DNA of 36,207 nt, taken from positions 1 through 36,207 of the forward strand of contig CANQNY010000010.1 in the NCBI GenBank assembly GCA_947625335.1, read 5' to 3'. This document shows positions 1 through 7,937 of this stretch, piece by piece. The position numbers were made by a program, and so were the translations under genes. A model generated the notes under the pieces. That model did no database searches. It saw only the letters and a list, made by a program, of their open reading frames with translations, and was not told the DNA's origin. This DNA comes from an uncultured Clostridia bacterium (GTDB taxonomy: Bacteria > Bacillota > Clostridia > Oscillospirales > Ruminococcaceae). Positions within the stretch are counted from its first letter, which is position 1. Every line of letters starts with the position of its first letter.

Positions 1-910
1 AAATGTCGCACGGTTATTTTGGAGAGCTATTTGAATTACAGGAAAAATCGGCGGGAATGAATTGCGTGAGTTTAATCGCGGCGAAATAAACGGCATAAAC
101 AAGCGCGGGAAAATGTCGCACGGTTATTTTGGAGAGCTATTTGAATTACAGGAAAAATCGGCGGGAATGAATTGCGTGAGTTTAATCTCGGCGAAATAAA
201 CGGCATTACCAAGCGCGGGGAAATGCTGCGGCGGTTATTTTGGAGAGCTATTTGAATTACAGAAAAAATCGGCGGCGCGAGTGAGAAATTTTGAAAGCCG
301 TTTGAATTCAATTCTGCGAACATCTCGCGGCGAAATAAACGACATAATCAAGTGTGGGAAAAGGCGCGGCGGTTATTCTGGAAAGTTATTTGAATTAAAG
401 AAAAATCGGCGGGATTAGAGCGTTTTCGGGCGGTTGTCAGTAAACGCGACGCGGCGTTTTTGAAAGCTGTCTTTAATTTCAGCAATCGGACGGGATTGAG
501 TTGTCCGGGTTAAATTGCGGCAAAATAAACGACATAAACAAGCGCGGAAAACGCTGCGCGGTGCTGGATCAGGCGGCTGCGGCGGTTATTCCGGAGAGCT
601 ATTATAATTACAGAAAAAATCGGCGGCGCGAGTGAAAAATTTTGAAAGCCGTTTGAATTCAAGTTTGTGAACGTCTCGCGGCGAAATGAACGGCACAAAC
701 AAGCGCGGGGAAACGCTGCGGCGGTTATTCCGGCAAGCTGTTTGAATTAAAGAAAAATCGGGCGGGATTGAGTTATCCGAGTTAAATTGCGGTTAAAATA
801 AACGGCATAAACAAGCGCGGAAAAAAACGCCGCGCGGTGCTGGATCAGGCGGCTGCGGCGGTTTTTTGGAAAGCTATTTGAATTACAGGAAAAATCGGCG
901 GGAATGAGGG
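1..910. repeat. Mosaic of degenerate tandem repeats, non-coding
   Basis: Seven imperfect copies of a core that reads roughly GGTTATTTTGGAGAGCTATT and continues through TTGAATTACAGAAAAATCGGCGG begin near 11, 121, 231, 370, 582, 722 and 858. The first two units (1-110 and 111-220) are almost identical with an exact 110-bp period. A second module, GCGAAATAAACGGCATAAAC followed by AAGCGCGG, recurs near 80, 190, 329, 521, 680 and 793. A third (TGCTGGATCAGGCGGCTGCG) occurs at about 561 and 838. Later units are longer because extra modules are inserted. Unit lengths are not multiples of three and open frames here are broken, so a repetitive protein is unlikely. The array continues past the left edge. 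No gene is seen before 1000. Confidence 0.85.
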
Positions 911-999
911 CTGTTGCCAAAAATCAGGGCGGGCGCGGACGATATTAAAATAACTGGCGCGATGGTTTGTAAATTATATATCAATTTTGGAGTGAAATA

Positions 1000-1500
1000 A
1001 TGAATTACAGCGTTTCTTTTACGGGACATCGGCTGCAAAAATTGGGTTTCTTCGGCGATGACGACCCGATGGCAGTCGAGCTTAAAAATCGCATCTACAG
1101 CACGACCGCGGCTCTTATAAACGACGGCGCGGACGCATTTTTTACGGGAATGGCTTTGGGAGTGGATACCTGGGCGGCGGAAGTCGTCCTCGGACTTCGG
1201 AGAATTCACCCAGAGATAAAGCTCACGGCTCTCGTTCCCTGTCCTGAGCAGGATAAGCTGTGGAACGATTTGCAAAAAAGGCGGTATAGGGAAATTCTCA
1301 GGCAATGCGACGAGGTCGTGATGGTTTCCGAGCGGTACAACAAGGGTTGTATGCACAAGCGTGACCGCGAGCTTGTAAACTGCTGCGATGTGCTGGTCGC
1401 GGTGTTCGACGAGCAAAACGTTACAAAGGGCGGCACTCAATACACCGTCGATTACGCGAGGAGTAAGGGCAGAAAAGTAATTATTATTCCGCCTTTGTGA
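1000..1500 (+). CDS. SLOG-family protein (DUF1273/YoqJ-like)
   Basis: This 166-residue protein resembles the SLOG (SMF/DprA-LOG) Rossmann-like families that bind nucleotide ligands. The N-terminus has FTGHR (residues 8-12). It is followed by the glycine-rich GMALGVDTWAAE segment near residues 50-61, which matches the ligand loop seen in DUF1273/YoqJ proteins. Near the C-terminus, KGGTQYTVDYA and the VIIIPPL strand complete the fold. The start is chosen from TGGAG at 988-992, eight bases before the ATG. Cellular function is not established for these bacterial members; links to nucleotide sensing, stress or phage defence are only inferred from relatives. It stands alone between the repeat array and the thrH promoter. 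Family is fairly sure, role unknown. Confidence 0.8.
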   Translation: MNYSVSFTGHRLQKLGFFGDDDPMAVELKNRIYSTTAALINDGADAFFTGMALGVDTWAAEVVLGLRRIHPEIKLTALVPCPEQDKLWNDLQKRRYREILRQCDEVVMVSERYNKGCMHKRDRELVNCCDVLVAVFDEQNVTKGGTQYTVDYARSKGRKVIIIPPL

Positions 1501-1504
1501 AAAA

Positions 1505-1537
1505 CTACTTGAAAAATATTTCAAATAGTGCTATAAT
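1505..1537 (+). promoter_or_regulatory. thrH promoter with overlapping palindrome
   Basis: TTGAAA (1509-1514) and TATAAT (1532-1537) are separated by exactly 17 bp, and TGC before the -10 gives an extended -10. A palindrome, CTAcTTGAAA-AATA-TTTCAAaTAG (1505-1528), covers the -35 and half of the spacer, which is where a repressor could sit. The promoter is read from sequence; the operator role is inference. Confidence 0.8.
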
Positions 1538-1577
1538 AAATGTGTAAATTTTTTTCAACAGCAGGAGGAAGTTATAT

Positions 1578-2183
1578 ATGTACATCACTTGTTTGGATTT
1601 AGAGGGCGTTTTGGTGCCGGAAATCTGGATAGCTTTCGCCGAGGCGAGCGGTATCCCCGAACTTCGCAGGACGACCCGCGACGAGCCGGATTATGACAAG
1701 CTTATGAAATGGCGGCTGGGGATTTTGAAAGAACACGGTCTCGGACTTCGGGAAATTCGGCAGACTATCGAGAAAATCGACCCTATGGAGGGCGCGAAGG
1801 AGTTTCTCGACGAGCTTAGAACTCTGTCGCAGGTCATTATTATCAGCGACACGTTCACGCAGTTTGCAGCTCCGCTTATGGAAAAGCTGGGGCAGCCGAC
1901 GATTTTCTGCAACTCGCTGGAAGTAGCGCAAAACGGCGAAATCACGGGTTATAAAATGCGCTGTGAGAAGTCGAAACTCACCACCGTAAAGGCGCTGCAG
2001 TCCATAGGCTTTGAAACTATCGCGGGCGGCGATTCGTTCAACGATCTGGGAATGATACAGGCGTCGAAATTCGGTTTCCTGTTCCGTTCGACCGAGCAGA
2101 TTAAGAAAGATTACCCGCAGTATCCCGCGTTTGAGGAGTACGGAGAGCTTATCAAGTTCCTGAAAGAGTGCCTCGCGAAGTAA
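1578..2183 (+). CDS. thrH: Phosphoserine phosphatase / homoserine phosphotransferase ThrH
   Basis: This 201-residue HAD-superfamily enzyme matches ThrH closely over its whole length. The opening CLDLEGVLVPEIWIAFAE is nearly the same as in the Pseudomonas enzyme as I recall it, with nucleophile Asp7 and Glu9 in place of the second Asp of the usual DxD, as is typical of ThrH. IISDTF (HAD motif II) and GGDSFNDLGM (motif IV) are present. ThrH dephosphorylates phosphoserine and can move the phosphate to homoserine, linking serine and threonine synthesis in the cytoplasm. An AGGAGG site at 1563-1568 supports the start. It has its own promoter upstream and a terminator downstream, so it is probably a single-gene unit. 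Confidence 0.93.
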   Translation: MYITCLDLEGVLVPEIWIAFAEASGIPELRRTTRDEPDYDKLMKWRLGILKEHGLGLREIRQTIEKIDPMEGAKEFLDELRTLSQVIIISDTFTQFAAPLMEKLGQPTIFCNSLEVAQNGEITGYKMRCEKSKLTTVKALQSIGFETIAGGDSFNDLGMIQASKFGFLFRSTEQIKKDYPQYPAFEEYGELIKFLKECLAK

Positions 2184-2192
2184 ATTCAAAAG

Positions 2193-2227
2193 TCCGAAAC
2201 GGCAAATTGTTCGTTTCGGATTTTTTT
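2193..2227 (+). terminator. Intrinsic terminator after thrH
   Basis: TCCGAAACG (2193-2201) pairs perfectly with CGTTTCGGA (2212-2220) around a 10-nt loop, followed by seven T residues (2221-2227). It starts nine bases after the thrH stop. Confidence 0.9.
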
Positions 2228-2267
2228 GTGAAAAATTTCTAAATTCACAAAAAATTATAAAAATATA

Positions 2268-2296
2268 TTGACAAACCGGGAAAAGGGGTGTATAAT
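2268..2296 (+). promoter_or_regulatory. Consensus sigma-70 promoter of the lipoprotein/ABC operon
   Basis: Perfect TTGACA (2268-2273) and TATAAT (2291-2296) lie 17 bp apart. The upstream 40 bases are very A/T-rich, like an UP element. They contain a 10-bp inverted repeat (2223-2232 with 2244-2253) that could be an operator. The leader to the ATG at 2388 is about 85 nt. Confidence 0.9.
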
Positions 2297-2387
2297 GTAA
2301 TTATTAAATTTCCCCATGGCGATTTTTTTAAACACCAATTTTTTACAAGCTTTAAACTACTACTGTGCAGCAACGAGGTATTATTCC

Positions 2388-3443
2388 ATGAAAAAATTAG
2401 CTTTAATTCTGCTTTCTGTCTTTGTATTTACGGGCTGTGTATCGGAAAACCCGACGTCTGATGAAAAGATGTCGGGTTATTCGAGTTTGCAGAGCTATTC
2501 AAGTTCTTCACCCGAAATCCCGTCGCAAAGCGAACCCCCGGCAGACCACGACTTGTCTCTTGAACCGTTTACATTTGGCACGACTATAAATGTTTTTCGG
2601 GAAAAGGGCGGGGTTTCTCCGTGCGCTCACCGCTTTGATGTGCCGGAGGACGAATTCCTGTCGCTTGAGGTCTGGATGAGCGTTTCCCCCGATAAAAGTA
2701 TGCCGAGGGAAAATATTCCCTTGCGGGTATATGCCGTAGGCGACGGAGCGCCTGTTGATTTTTCCGTTGAGAGCAATTTTTACAACGGAGAACTCGGGAA
2801 AATGCACGAGCTTTATGTCGGCTCCGACGAGGATATTATTTGTAACATCAAAATTCCCCGAGGCGAAATAAAGGACGTTACGGTGCTGTCGATAGTGTAC
2901 AATTGTTTCCCCGAATATATCCCGAAAAAGGGGCTTGGGCGGTTTTCGGGAGTGGGCGCGTATACAATGGCTAATTCCGCGAAAACTACCGAAAGTTTTC
3001 GGCAAAATACCGCCCGCGACAGCGATTATTATATCACCGATTATGAAAATACATATTCGGATATAGGCACAATACCTTTATCTGAACTTCCCGACGGCGA
3101 CAGCGAAAATCATTTTTACAATGATGTTGAAATTACAAGCGAAAATCAACCTCTTTATATTAAATTTAACAGCGGCGGGAAAGCGAATTATTCTTATGAC
3201 ATATTGCTGTTCCGCGACGGAGAGCTTTTGCGGGCTTTCGGCGGAGAGTATTCTTTAAGAGTAAACTGCGACTCGGGCAAAAGGACTTTACAGTACTGTA
3301 TCCCGCCCGAACTTCTCGGCGAAGACGGACTTCACACATTTTGTTTTGCGGCAATTCCCGCATTTTTACCGCAGGAGGTTTCGTTTACTATGGGTACGCA
3401 GACTACCGCTAAAATCAGAGTTCTTGTAAACAAGGAGGTATAA
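2388..3443 (+). CDS. Secreted lipoprotein of unknown function
   Basis: I place the start at 2388: GAGG at 2375-2378 is well spaced and the protein then opens with a clear lipoprotein signal (MKKLALILLSVFVFTGC, lipid-bearing Cys17). A longer reading from 2316 would put non-signal residues in front. The mature part, about 335 residues, begins with a Ser/Pro-rich linker and then a probably beta-rich domain with no motif I recognise. It is the first gene of a five-gene operon behind a strong promoter and stops two bases before the next lipoprotein. A substrate-capture or sensor partner for the downstream ABC proteins is a reasonable guess, not shown. Confidence 0.8.
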   Translation: MKKLALILLSVFVFTGCVSENPTSDEKMSGYSSLQSYSSSSPEIPSQSEPPADHDLSLEPFTFGTTINVFREKGGVSPCAHRFDVPEDEFLSLEVWMSVSPDKSMPRENIPLRVYAVGDGAPVDFSVESNFYNGELGKMHELYVGSDEDIICNIKIPRGEIKDVTVLSIVYNCFPEYIPKKGLGRFSGVGAYTMANSAKTTESFRQNTARDSDYYITDYENTYSDIGTIPLSELPDGDSENHFYNDVEITSENQPLYIKFNSGGKANYSYDILLFRDGELLRAFGGEYSLRVNCDSGKRTLQYCIPPELLGEDGLHTFCFAAIPAFLPQEVSFTMGTQTTAKIRVLVNKEV

Positions 3444-3444
3444 T

Positions 3445-4632
3445 ATGAAAAAATCAAGGATAATTTCAACTGTATTGTGCGCGGTGTTGCTTTGCGGGTG
3501 CAATAACGAGCAAAACAGCGTTGACAGCGGCTATGTTGATGTTTCGGAATTCGTTTCCGAGTACGAAAACGAGCTTGAAAACAAAGATGAAACGGACAGC
3601 AATATGTTCCCGCTTGCCGAATACGACGACAAAGCCGTCGCCGTAATGAGCCTTAATTACTCGGCGAACGGGAAATATCTTTACTGTATGGGAGCTCCAA
3701 ACCTCCGTATAGACGGCGATAGCGGCGAGGTCAGAATATTGTGCAGCAAGGCGGGCTGTGCGCATAAATCCGACTCGCTTGACTGCTCGGCGTACCAAAG
3801 AATGCCGGGCGGGCTGTCTGCGCCCGAGGGGTATTATTATACTCTCGGAAATCAGCTTTGCCTTTTCGACGGGGAAGCTCACAAGGTGCTTTTTGAAAAT
3901 AATTTCTGCACGGATTTCGACAAGGAAATGAACGAGGACAATCCGTGCTCGCTGGGCGAAATAGTTTACTGCGATGGTTTGCTTTATATTTTCGGGCTTT
4001 CGCATTATTTTACCTACGATATTTCAAAGGGCACAACAAGCGAACCCGCCGTGTTTTGCGACCGCGATATAATAATGTCCATTGACACAAACGGGGAGAA
4101 TATTTATTACTGCACTCAACTTTCAAACGAATTGTACGTCTATAATATCGCGGCAAAAGAGTCGAAAAAGATTTGCGACAACTCGACCGCGCTTGATTAC
4201 AAAAACGGCGCGTTGTATTATGTTCAATACGAAAACGGCGTTCCTATGCTGTATATGGCGGACGAGAACGGAAATTCCCCGAAAAAAATAATCGAGGACT
4301 GCTATGTTAATTTCTGCGTAACGGACGACTGCATTTATTATCAGAATTATGCAGACCCCGCAAGAGAGGCGTTTATGTGCAAAATTGACGGCTCGGACCC
4401 GCAAAAAATTGAATTTCCGCAAAAGGTAACCACCGAAAACGGTGTTGACATTGTGTCAAAAAAAGCCGACAAGGACCTTTTGAAAATTATCTCGTCGTCG
4501 GCGGCGGACAAGGCGTATATTATCTGTTCGGGCAGCAAAACCACGGGCGGCGTTGTAACGCCCGAGGAAATGATTTTCGCGTTCGATAAGGGCAGCGCGG
4601 AATGTAAACTTATCGCAGAAACGGAGCGTTGA
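3445..4632 (+). CDS. Lipoprotein, probably beta-propeller-like
   Basis: The 395-residue product starts with a lipoprotein signal (MKKSRIISTVLCAVLLCGC, Cys19), and AGGAGG lies a few bases before the ATG. A cysteine cluster of the form LCSKAGCAHKSDSLDC occurs near residues 96-111. It is followed by repeated strands of the style GLLYIFG, ENIYYCT, GALYYVQ and DCIYYQN, which suggest a beta-propeller like those in DUF5050-type lipoproteins of Clostridia. Such lipoproteins often sit beside ABC transporters in gut Firmicutes. The family idea rests on pattern only. It is the second gene of the operon and ends one base before the membrane protein gene. Confidence 0.78.
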   Translation: MKKSRIISTVLCAVLLCGCNNEQNSVDSGYVDVSEFVSEYENELENKDETDSNMFPLAEYDDKAVAVMSLNYSANGKYLYCMGAPNLRIDGDSGEVRILCSKAGCAHKSDSLDCSAYQRMPGGLSAPEGYYYTLGNQLCLFDGEAHKVLFENNFCTDFDKEMNEDNPCSLGEIVYCDGLLYIFGLSHYFTYDISKGTTSEPAVFCDRDIIMSIDTNGENIYYCTQLSNELYVYNIAAKESKKICDNSTALDYKNGALYYVQYENGVPMLYMADENGNSPKKIIEDCYVNFCVTDDCIYYQNYADPAREAFMCKIDGSDPQKIEFPQKVTTENGVDIVSKKADKDLLKIISSSAADKAYIICSGSKTTGGVVTPEEMIFAFDKGSAECKLIAETER

Positions 4633-4633
4633 G

Positions 4634-5842
4634 ATGCGTTTTGAATTTAAAAAATTGTTCGCGTCGGTTTTTATGTGGATAATTTTCGGGATTGTTTTGG
4701 CGTATCTCGGAATTTATATCGTTATCCCTGCAAACGGCGGGAAAGCGTACCCGAATTCCCAACACCTGAACGCGCTTTTAAACACTCTGAATGAAAGCGG
4801 AATGACGCCCGACGGGCAGATTGAATTTTGCCGCGCAAAGCAGGAAGAAATACAATCGGCGGCGTTCGGCGAAAACAGGGCTGACAAGGGAGAATATACC
4901 AACACGGTTTTCGGTGATTATATACTTTTGGATTGCGCTGTAGACGTGCTTGAACAAATTTATAATGAAATTCCCGAAAACCGAACGGCAATTGTAAAGG
5001 ACGCGCTGAGAAATATTGCCGAGGAAAACGCGAAATCCGAACCCGATTTGGGCGTTATCAGAATGAATTCGCTTGCCGTCAAAAAATACAACCGCATAGT
5101 GGAATGTGGGGTAAAGTATGCGGGGCATTTCAGCGCGGTCTACGACGTTTACGACGACGCGCCGTGGGACTTTGTTATGATATTTTTTACGGTAATTCTG
5201 ACCGCGAGAATGTTTACGCTGGACATTTCGCGCGGCAGTTTTAAGATGATTTTTTCCTCAAAAAACGGCAGAATAAAGCTGTTTTCAAAGCAGCTTTCGG
5301 CGTGCTTTTTTGTCGTCGGAGGAATAATTTTACTTCACACGTTAAGCGGGATTATGGTCGGAGCAATTTGTTACGGCGTGAATAATTTCTCGCTCCCTAT
5401 ACAAATGGCTGCGCCGTTCAGCGCGTGCCCATTTGCGCTCAACCTCGGCGGTTATTACGCCGTGAGAACGCTCGGAAAACTGCTTTTTTATTTTTCGTGC
5501 GTGACGTTTACCGCGCTTGCCGCAATTCTTTCAAAAAGAGCTCTTCCGACAGCCGCCGCAGGGGTTATTTTCTGCCTTGCGCCCGCGGTTTTAATGTCAA
5601 GGCTGTATACCGCGTCAAATAGCGAATATTCGGCGATTACGGCGCGGAAAGCACTAAACGTTTTAAGGTGCTTTGTGCCGCAGTCGTTTTTGAATATAAA
5701 AACGTTTTTTGAGGATTTCGATTACGCGGAAATTTTCGGTTTCCCGATGAGCAGAATTATTTGCGTTTTTTGCGTGACGGGAATTTTAATTTTAGCGGAA
5801 ATTGTGATTTCTGCACGCATTTTCGGGCGCGAAACGAGGTGA
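4634..5842 (+). CDS. ABC-2-like membrane protein (first of two)
   Basis: This 402-residue protein has one N-terminal membrane helix (about residues 10-32). A soluble loop of about 150 residues follows, with clear charge, and then some five or six membrane helices from about 180 to the end. That layout is common in ABC-2-type exporter permeases of Firmicutes, where the loop faces outside. It opens with MRFEFKKLFAS, echoing MKLLFFEFKKIF in the second permease at 6721. The two probably arose from a common form and may pair around the ATPase encoded at 5847. Substrate unknown. Confidence 0.78.
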   Translation: MRFEFKKLFASVFMWIIFGIVLAYLGIYIVIPANGGKAYPNSQHLNALLNTLNESGMTPDGQIEFCRAKQEEIQSAAFGENRADKGEYTNTVFGDYILLDCAVDVLEQIYNEIPENRTAIVKDALRNIAEENAKSEPDLGVIRMNSLAVKKYNRIVECGVKYAGHFSAVYDVYDDAPWDFVMIFFTVILTARMFTLDISRGSFKMIFSSKNGRIKLFSKQLSACFFVVGGIILLHTLSGIMVGAICYGVNNFSLPIQMAAPFSACPFALNLGGYYAVRTLGKLLFYFSCVTFTALAAILSKRALPTAAAGVIFCLAPAVLMSRLYTASNSEYSAITARKALNVLRCFVPQSFLNIKTFFEDFDYAEIFGFPMSRIICVFCVTGILILAEIVISARIFGRETR

Positions 5843-5846
5843 TTTT

Positions 5847-6719
5847 ATGGAACTTAAATACGAAAATATCACGAAAAAATACCGCAGGAAAACCGCGCTC
5901 GACGGCTTTAATGCGGCTTTGCACGAGGGAATTTACGCGCTTTTAGGTCCGAACGGCGCGGGAAAATCCACGCTTATGAATATCACGGCGACGCTTTTAA
6001 AACCGACCGCGGGGAGCGTGCTTTTTGACGGAACGGATATATTCAAACTCGGCGGGGAATACCGGAATATTCTCGGTTATCTTCCGCAGGATCCGGGATT
6101 TTATCCGACGTTTTCGGGTTTGGAAATTATGAAATATTTCGCGGAATTAAAGAATGTAAATTCGCCTCAAAATCGAATTGAACAACTTCTGGAATTTGTG
6201 AATTTGCAAGACGACTGCAACCGAAAATACAAGGAATATTCGGGCGGAATGAAACGCCGTCTGGGCATTGCGGTGAGCCTTTTGAACGACCCGAAAATTC
6301 TTATTCTCGACGAGCCGACCGCGGGGCTCGACCCGAAAGAACGCGTGAGATTTCGCAATATAATCGGAAAAATCGGGAGCGATAAAATAATAATTCTCGC
6401 AACGCATATCGTGTCGGATATTGAAAATATCGCGCAGGGAATTATTTTTTTAAACGGCGGAAAAATCGCGTTAAGCGGCTCGGTGTCCGATGTTTTGGGT
6501 GCAATTTCGGGGAAAGTTTACGAATTTAAAACCGACAAAAAAACCGCCGAAGAATATGTTTTTTCACACCCGAACGCAAGGCTTATCGCGTCCGAAGAAA
6601 ATTCAGCGGTTCGCACAGCGTCGGATAAATTGCCGTCTGAAGGCGCGGTGTTATGCGAACCGACGCTTGAGGACGTTTATATGTACCTGTTTTCCGAGTC
6701 GTCCGAAAAGGAAATTTGA
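5847..6719 (+). CDS. ABC transporter ATP-binding protein
   Basis: A complete ABC ATPase of 290 residues. It shows Walker A GPNGAGKST (34-42), Q-loop Gln81, signature SGGMK (132-136), Walker B ILILDEP with Asp155/Glu156, and switch His187. The C-terminal 80 residues form the extra domain seen in exporters of the CcmA/BcrA type, with LEDVYMYLF near the end. It would power the two flanking membrane proteins at 4634 and 6721. The start is supported by GAGG just before ATTTTATG. Export of a peptide, lipid or drug is likely by family; import is unlikely since no classical binding-protein/permease pair is present. Confidence 0.95.
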   Translation: MELKYENITKKYRRKTALDGFNAALHEGIYALLGPNGAGKSTLMNITATLLKPTAGSVLFDGTDIFKLGGEYRNILGYLPQDPGFYPTFSGLEIMKYFAELKNVNSPQNRIEQLLEFVNLQDDCNRKYKEYSGGMKRRLGIAVSLLNDPKILILDEPTAGLDPKERVRFRNIIGKIGSDKIIILATHIVSDIENIAQGIIFLNGGKIALSGSVSDVLGAISGKVYEFKTDKKTAEEYVFSHPNARLIASEENSAVRTASDKLPSEGAVLCEPTLEDVYMYLFSESSEKEI

Positions 6720-6720
6720 A

Positions 6721-7731
6721 ATGAAATTATTATTTTTTGAATTTAAAAAAATATTTACGAAAAAAACGATTATTTTGCTTGCGGTAATTATTTTAGCGCA
6801 AATAGCGGTGATGTTTATTCCGAAAAATTACGAGCGAAATTTCTCGCCGATAATTTACAAAAGATATATCGAGGAACTGAGCGGAGAATTTTCGGAGGAA
6901 AAATACAACGCCGTCAAAGCGCGGTGTGATGCGATAAACGAGGTGTTGTCCTCGGACGACGCAATAACCGCGGCTTATCACAACGGCGAAATTACCGCGG
7001 AGGAATATTACAAGCACAGCTACGAACGCACGAAGGCGTTGAACGAAAAAAGCACCGCGGAATACCTCCTCGAAAAAAGCGATTATTTTAAAAAAATCGG
7101 CGGCGGCGTTTATTTTTACGATGTGGATTGCGGGGATTTTCTCGCGGAAAACGGGTTTAATTTTCTCGCGGCGTTTGCGGTTATTTTTATTACGATACCG
7201 ATTTTTTGCGCGGAATACCGCTCGAACGCAAGGTCTATGCTTTTTTCGTCCGTAAACGGCACTCACAGGCTTTGCGGCTGCAAAATAACGGCTGCGGCGG
7301 TGTGCGCGTTTTTTATTTCAATGCTGATTTTTATGGCGAGATATTGCTGTTTTTGCGGTATTTACGGCAATTTCGGTGGCTATCTTGTCCGAAATATTAT
7401 GGACTATTCTGCGTTCGGAAATTTATCAATATTCGGATATTATTTTTTAAATTCCGTGATAAAATCCGCGGGGCTTGCCGTCGGCGCGGTGTTTATCTGC
7501 GCGGTTTCCTGCATTACGGGAAACACGCTTTTCACGGCGTTTTTCGTAAGTTTAGCGATTTTTTTTCCCGCGTTTTTAACTGTAAATTCGCAAATTTTTT
7601 CTTATGCGTTTTTAGGTTTCACGATTGAAAACGGTTATTTTGCGGGGGCGAATATCGCGCTGATTTTTGGGATAATGCTTATAAAAATCGTGATTTATTC
7701 GCTGATTTGCAATTACGCTTGGAGAAAATAA
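6721..7731 (+). CDS. ABC-2-like membrane protein (second of two)
   Basis: I start this gene at 6721, one base after the ATPase stop, with AAGGA at 6708-6712. A longer frame from 6490 lies inside the ATPase gene and is not credible. The 336-residue product has an N-terminal helix (about residues 17-33), a charged loop of about 100 residues rich in Glu/Lys/Tyr, and then about five or six membrane helices. The arrangement mirrors the permease at 4634 but is shorter. The pair plus the ATPase suggest a heteromeric exporter. The gene is followed by a terminator at 7771. Confidence 0.78.
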   Translation: MKLLFFEFKKIFTKKTIILLAVIILAQIAVMFIPKNYERNFSPIIYKRYIEELSGEFSEEKYNAVKARCDAINEVLSSDDAITAAYHNGEITAEEYYKHSYERTKALNEKSTAEYLLEKSDYFKKIGGGVYFYDVDCGDFLAENGFNFLAAFAVIFITIPIFCAEYRSNARSMLFSSVNGTHRLCGCKITAAAVCAFFISMLIFMARYCCFCGIYGNFGGYLVRNIMDYSAFGNLSIFGYYFLNSVIKSAGLAVGAVFICAVSCITGNTLFTAFFVSLAIFFPAFLTVNSQIFSYAFLGFTIENGYFAGANIALIFGIMLIKIVIYSLICNYAWRK

Positions 7732-7770
7732 AATCGGTAAAAAGCGCGGTCGCATCGCGTTATAAAAGCA

Positions 7771-7797
7771 AAAGGACGCTTTAGGGCGTCCTTTTTT
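7771..7797. terminator. Bidirectional terminator between convergent operons
   Basis: AAAGGACGC (7771-7779) pairs with GCGTCCTTT (7786-7794) over a 6-nt loop, then a T run. On the minus strand the A-rich left flank also gives a broken T-run. It probably ends both the ABC operon and the minus-strand operon ending at 7938. The remaining 140 bases of the gap hold only an imperfect inverted repeat. Confidence 0.85.
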
Positions 7798-7937
7798 ACT
7801 TTTTTTGTTTTTTCGCGTGCCGCAAAAACCCCGAACTTCCCACAGACAATGGGTATAAATTAACCGCCGACAGGAAAATGTGCGGGCGATGATTTCCTTT
7901 GAACTTCGGGATAAATAGGCAATACAAAAAGCGTGGA

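Noticed and set aside
72-698. Minus-strand open frames in the left repeat array as a repetitive protein
   Set aside because: Repeat units are not multiples of three, frames break between units, and no ribosome site or start fits.
1-910. CRISPR array
   Set aside because: Units are 110-210 bp without short constant repeats or unique spacers, and there are no cas genes.
910-999. Promoter for the SLOG gene
   Set aside because: A/T-rich words resembling a -10 exist near 975, but no -35 at a proper distance could be supported.
883-1524. 213-residue frame on the minus strand over the SLOG gene
   Set aside because: It is the shadow of the plus-strand gene, which has recognisable motifs and a ribosome site.
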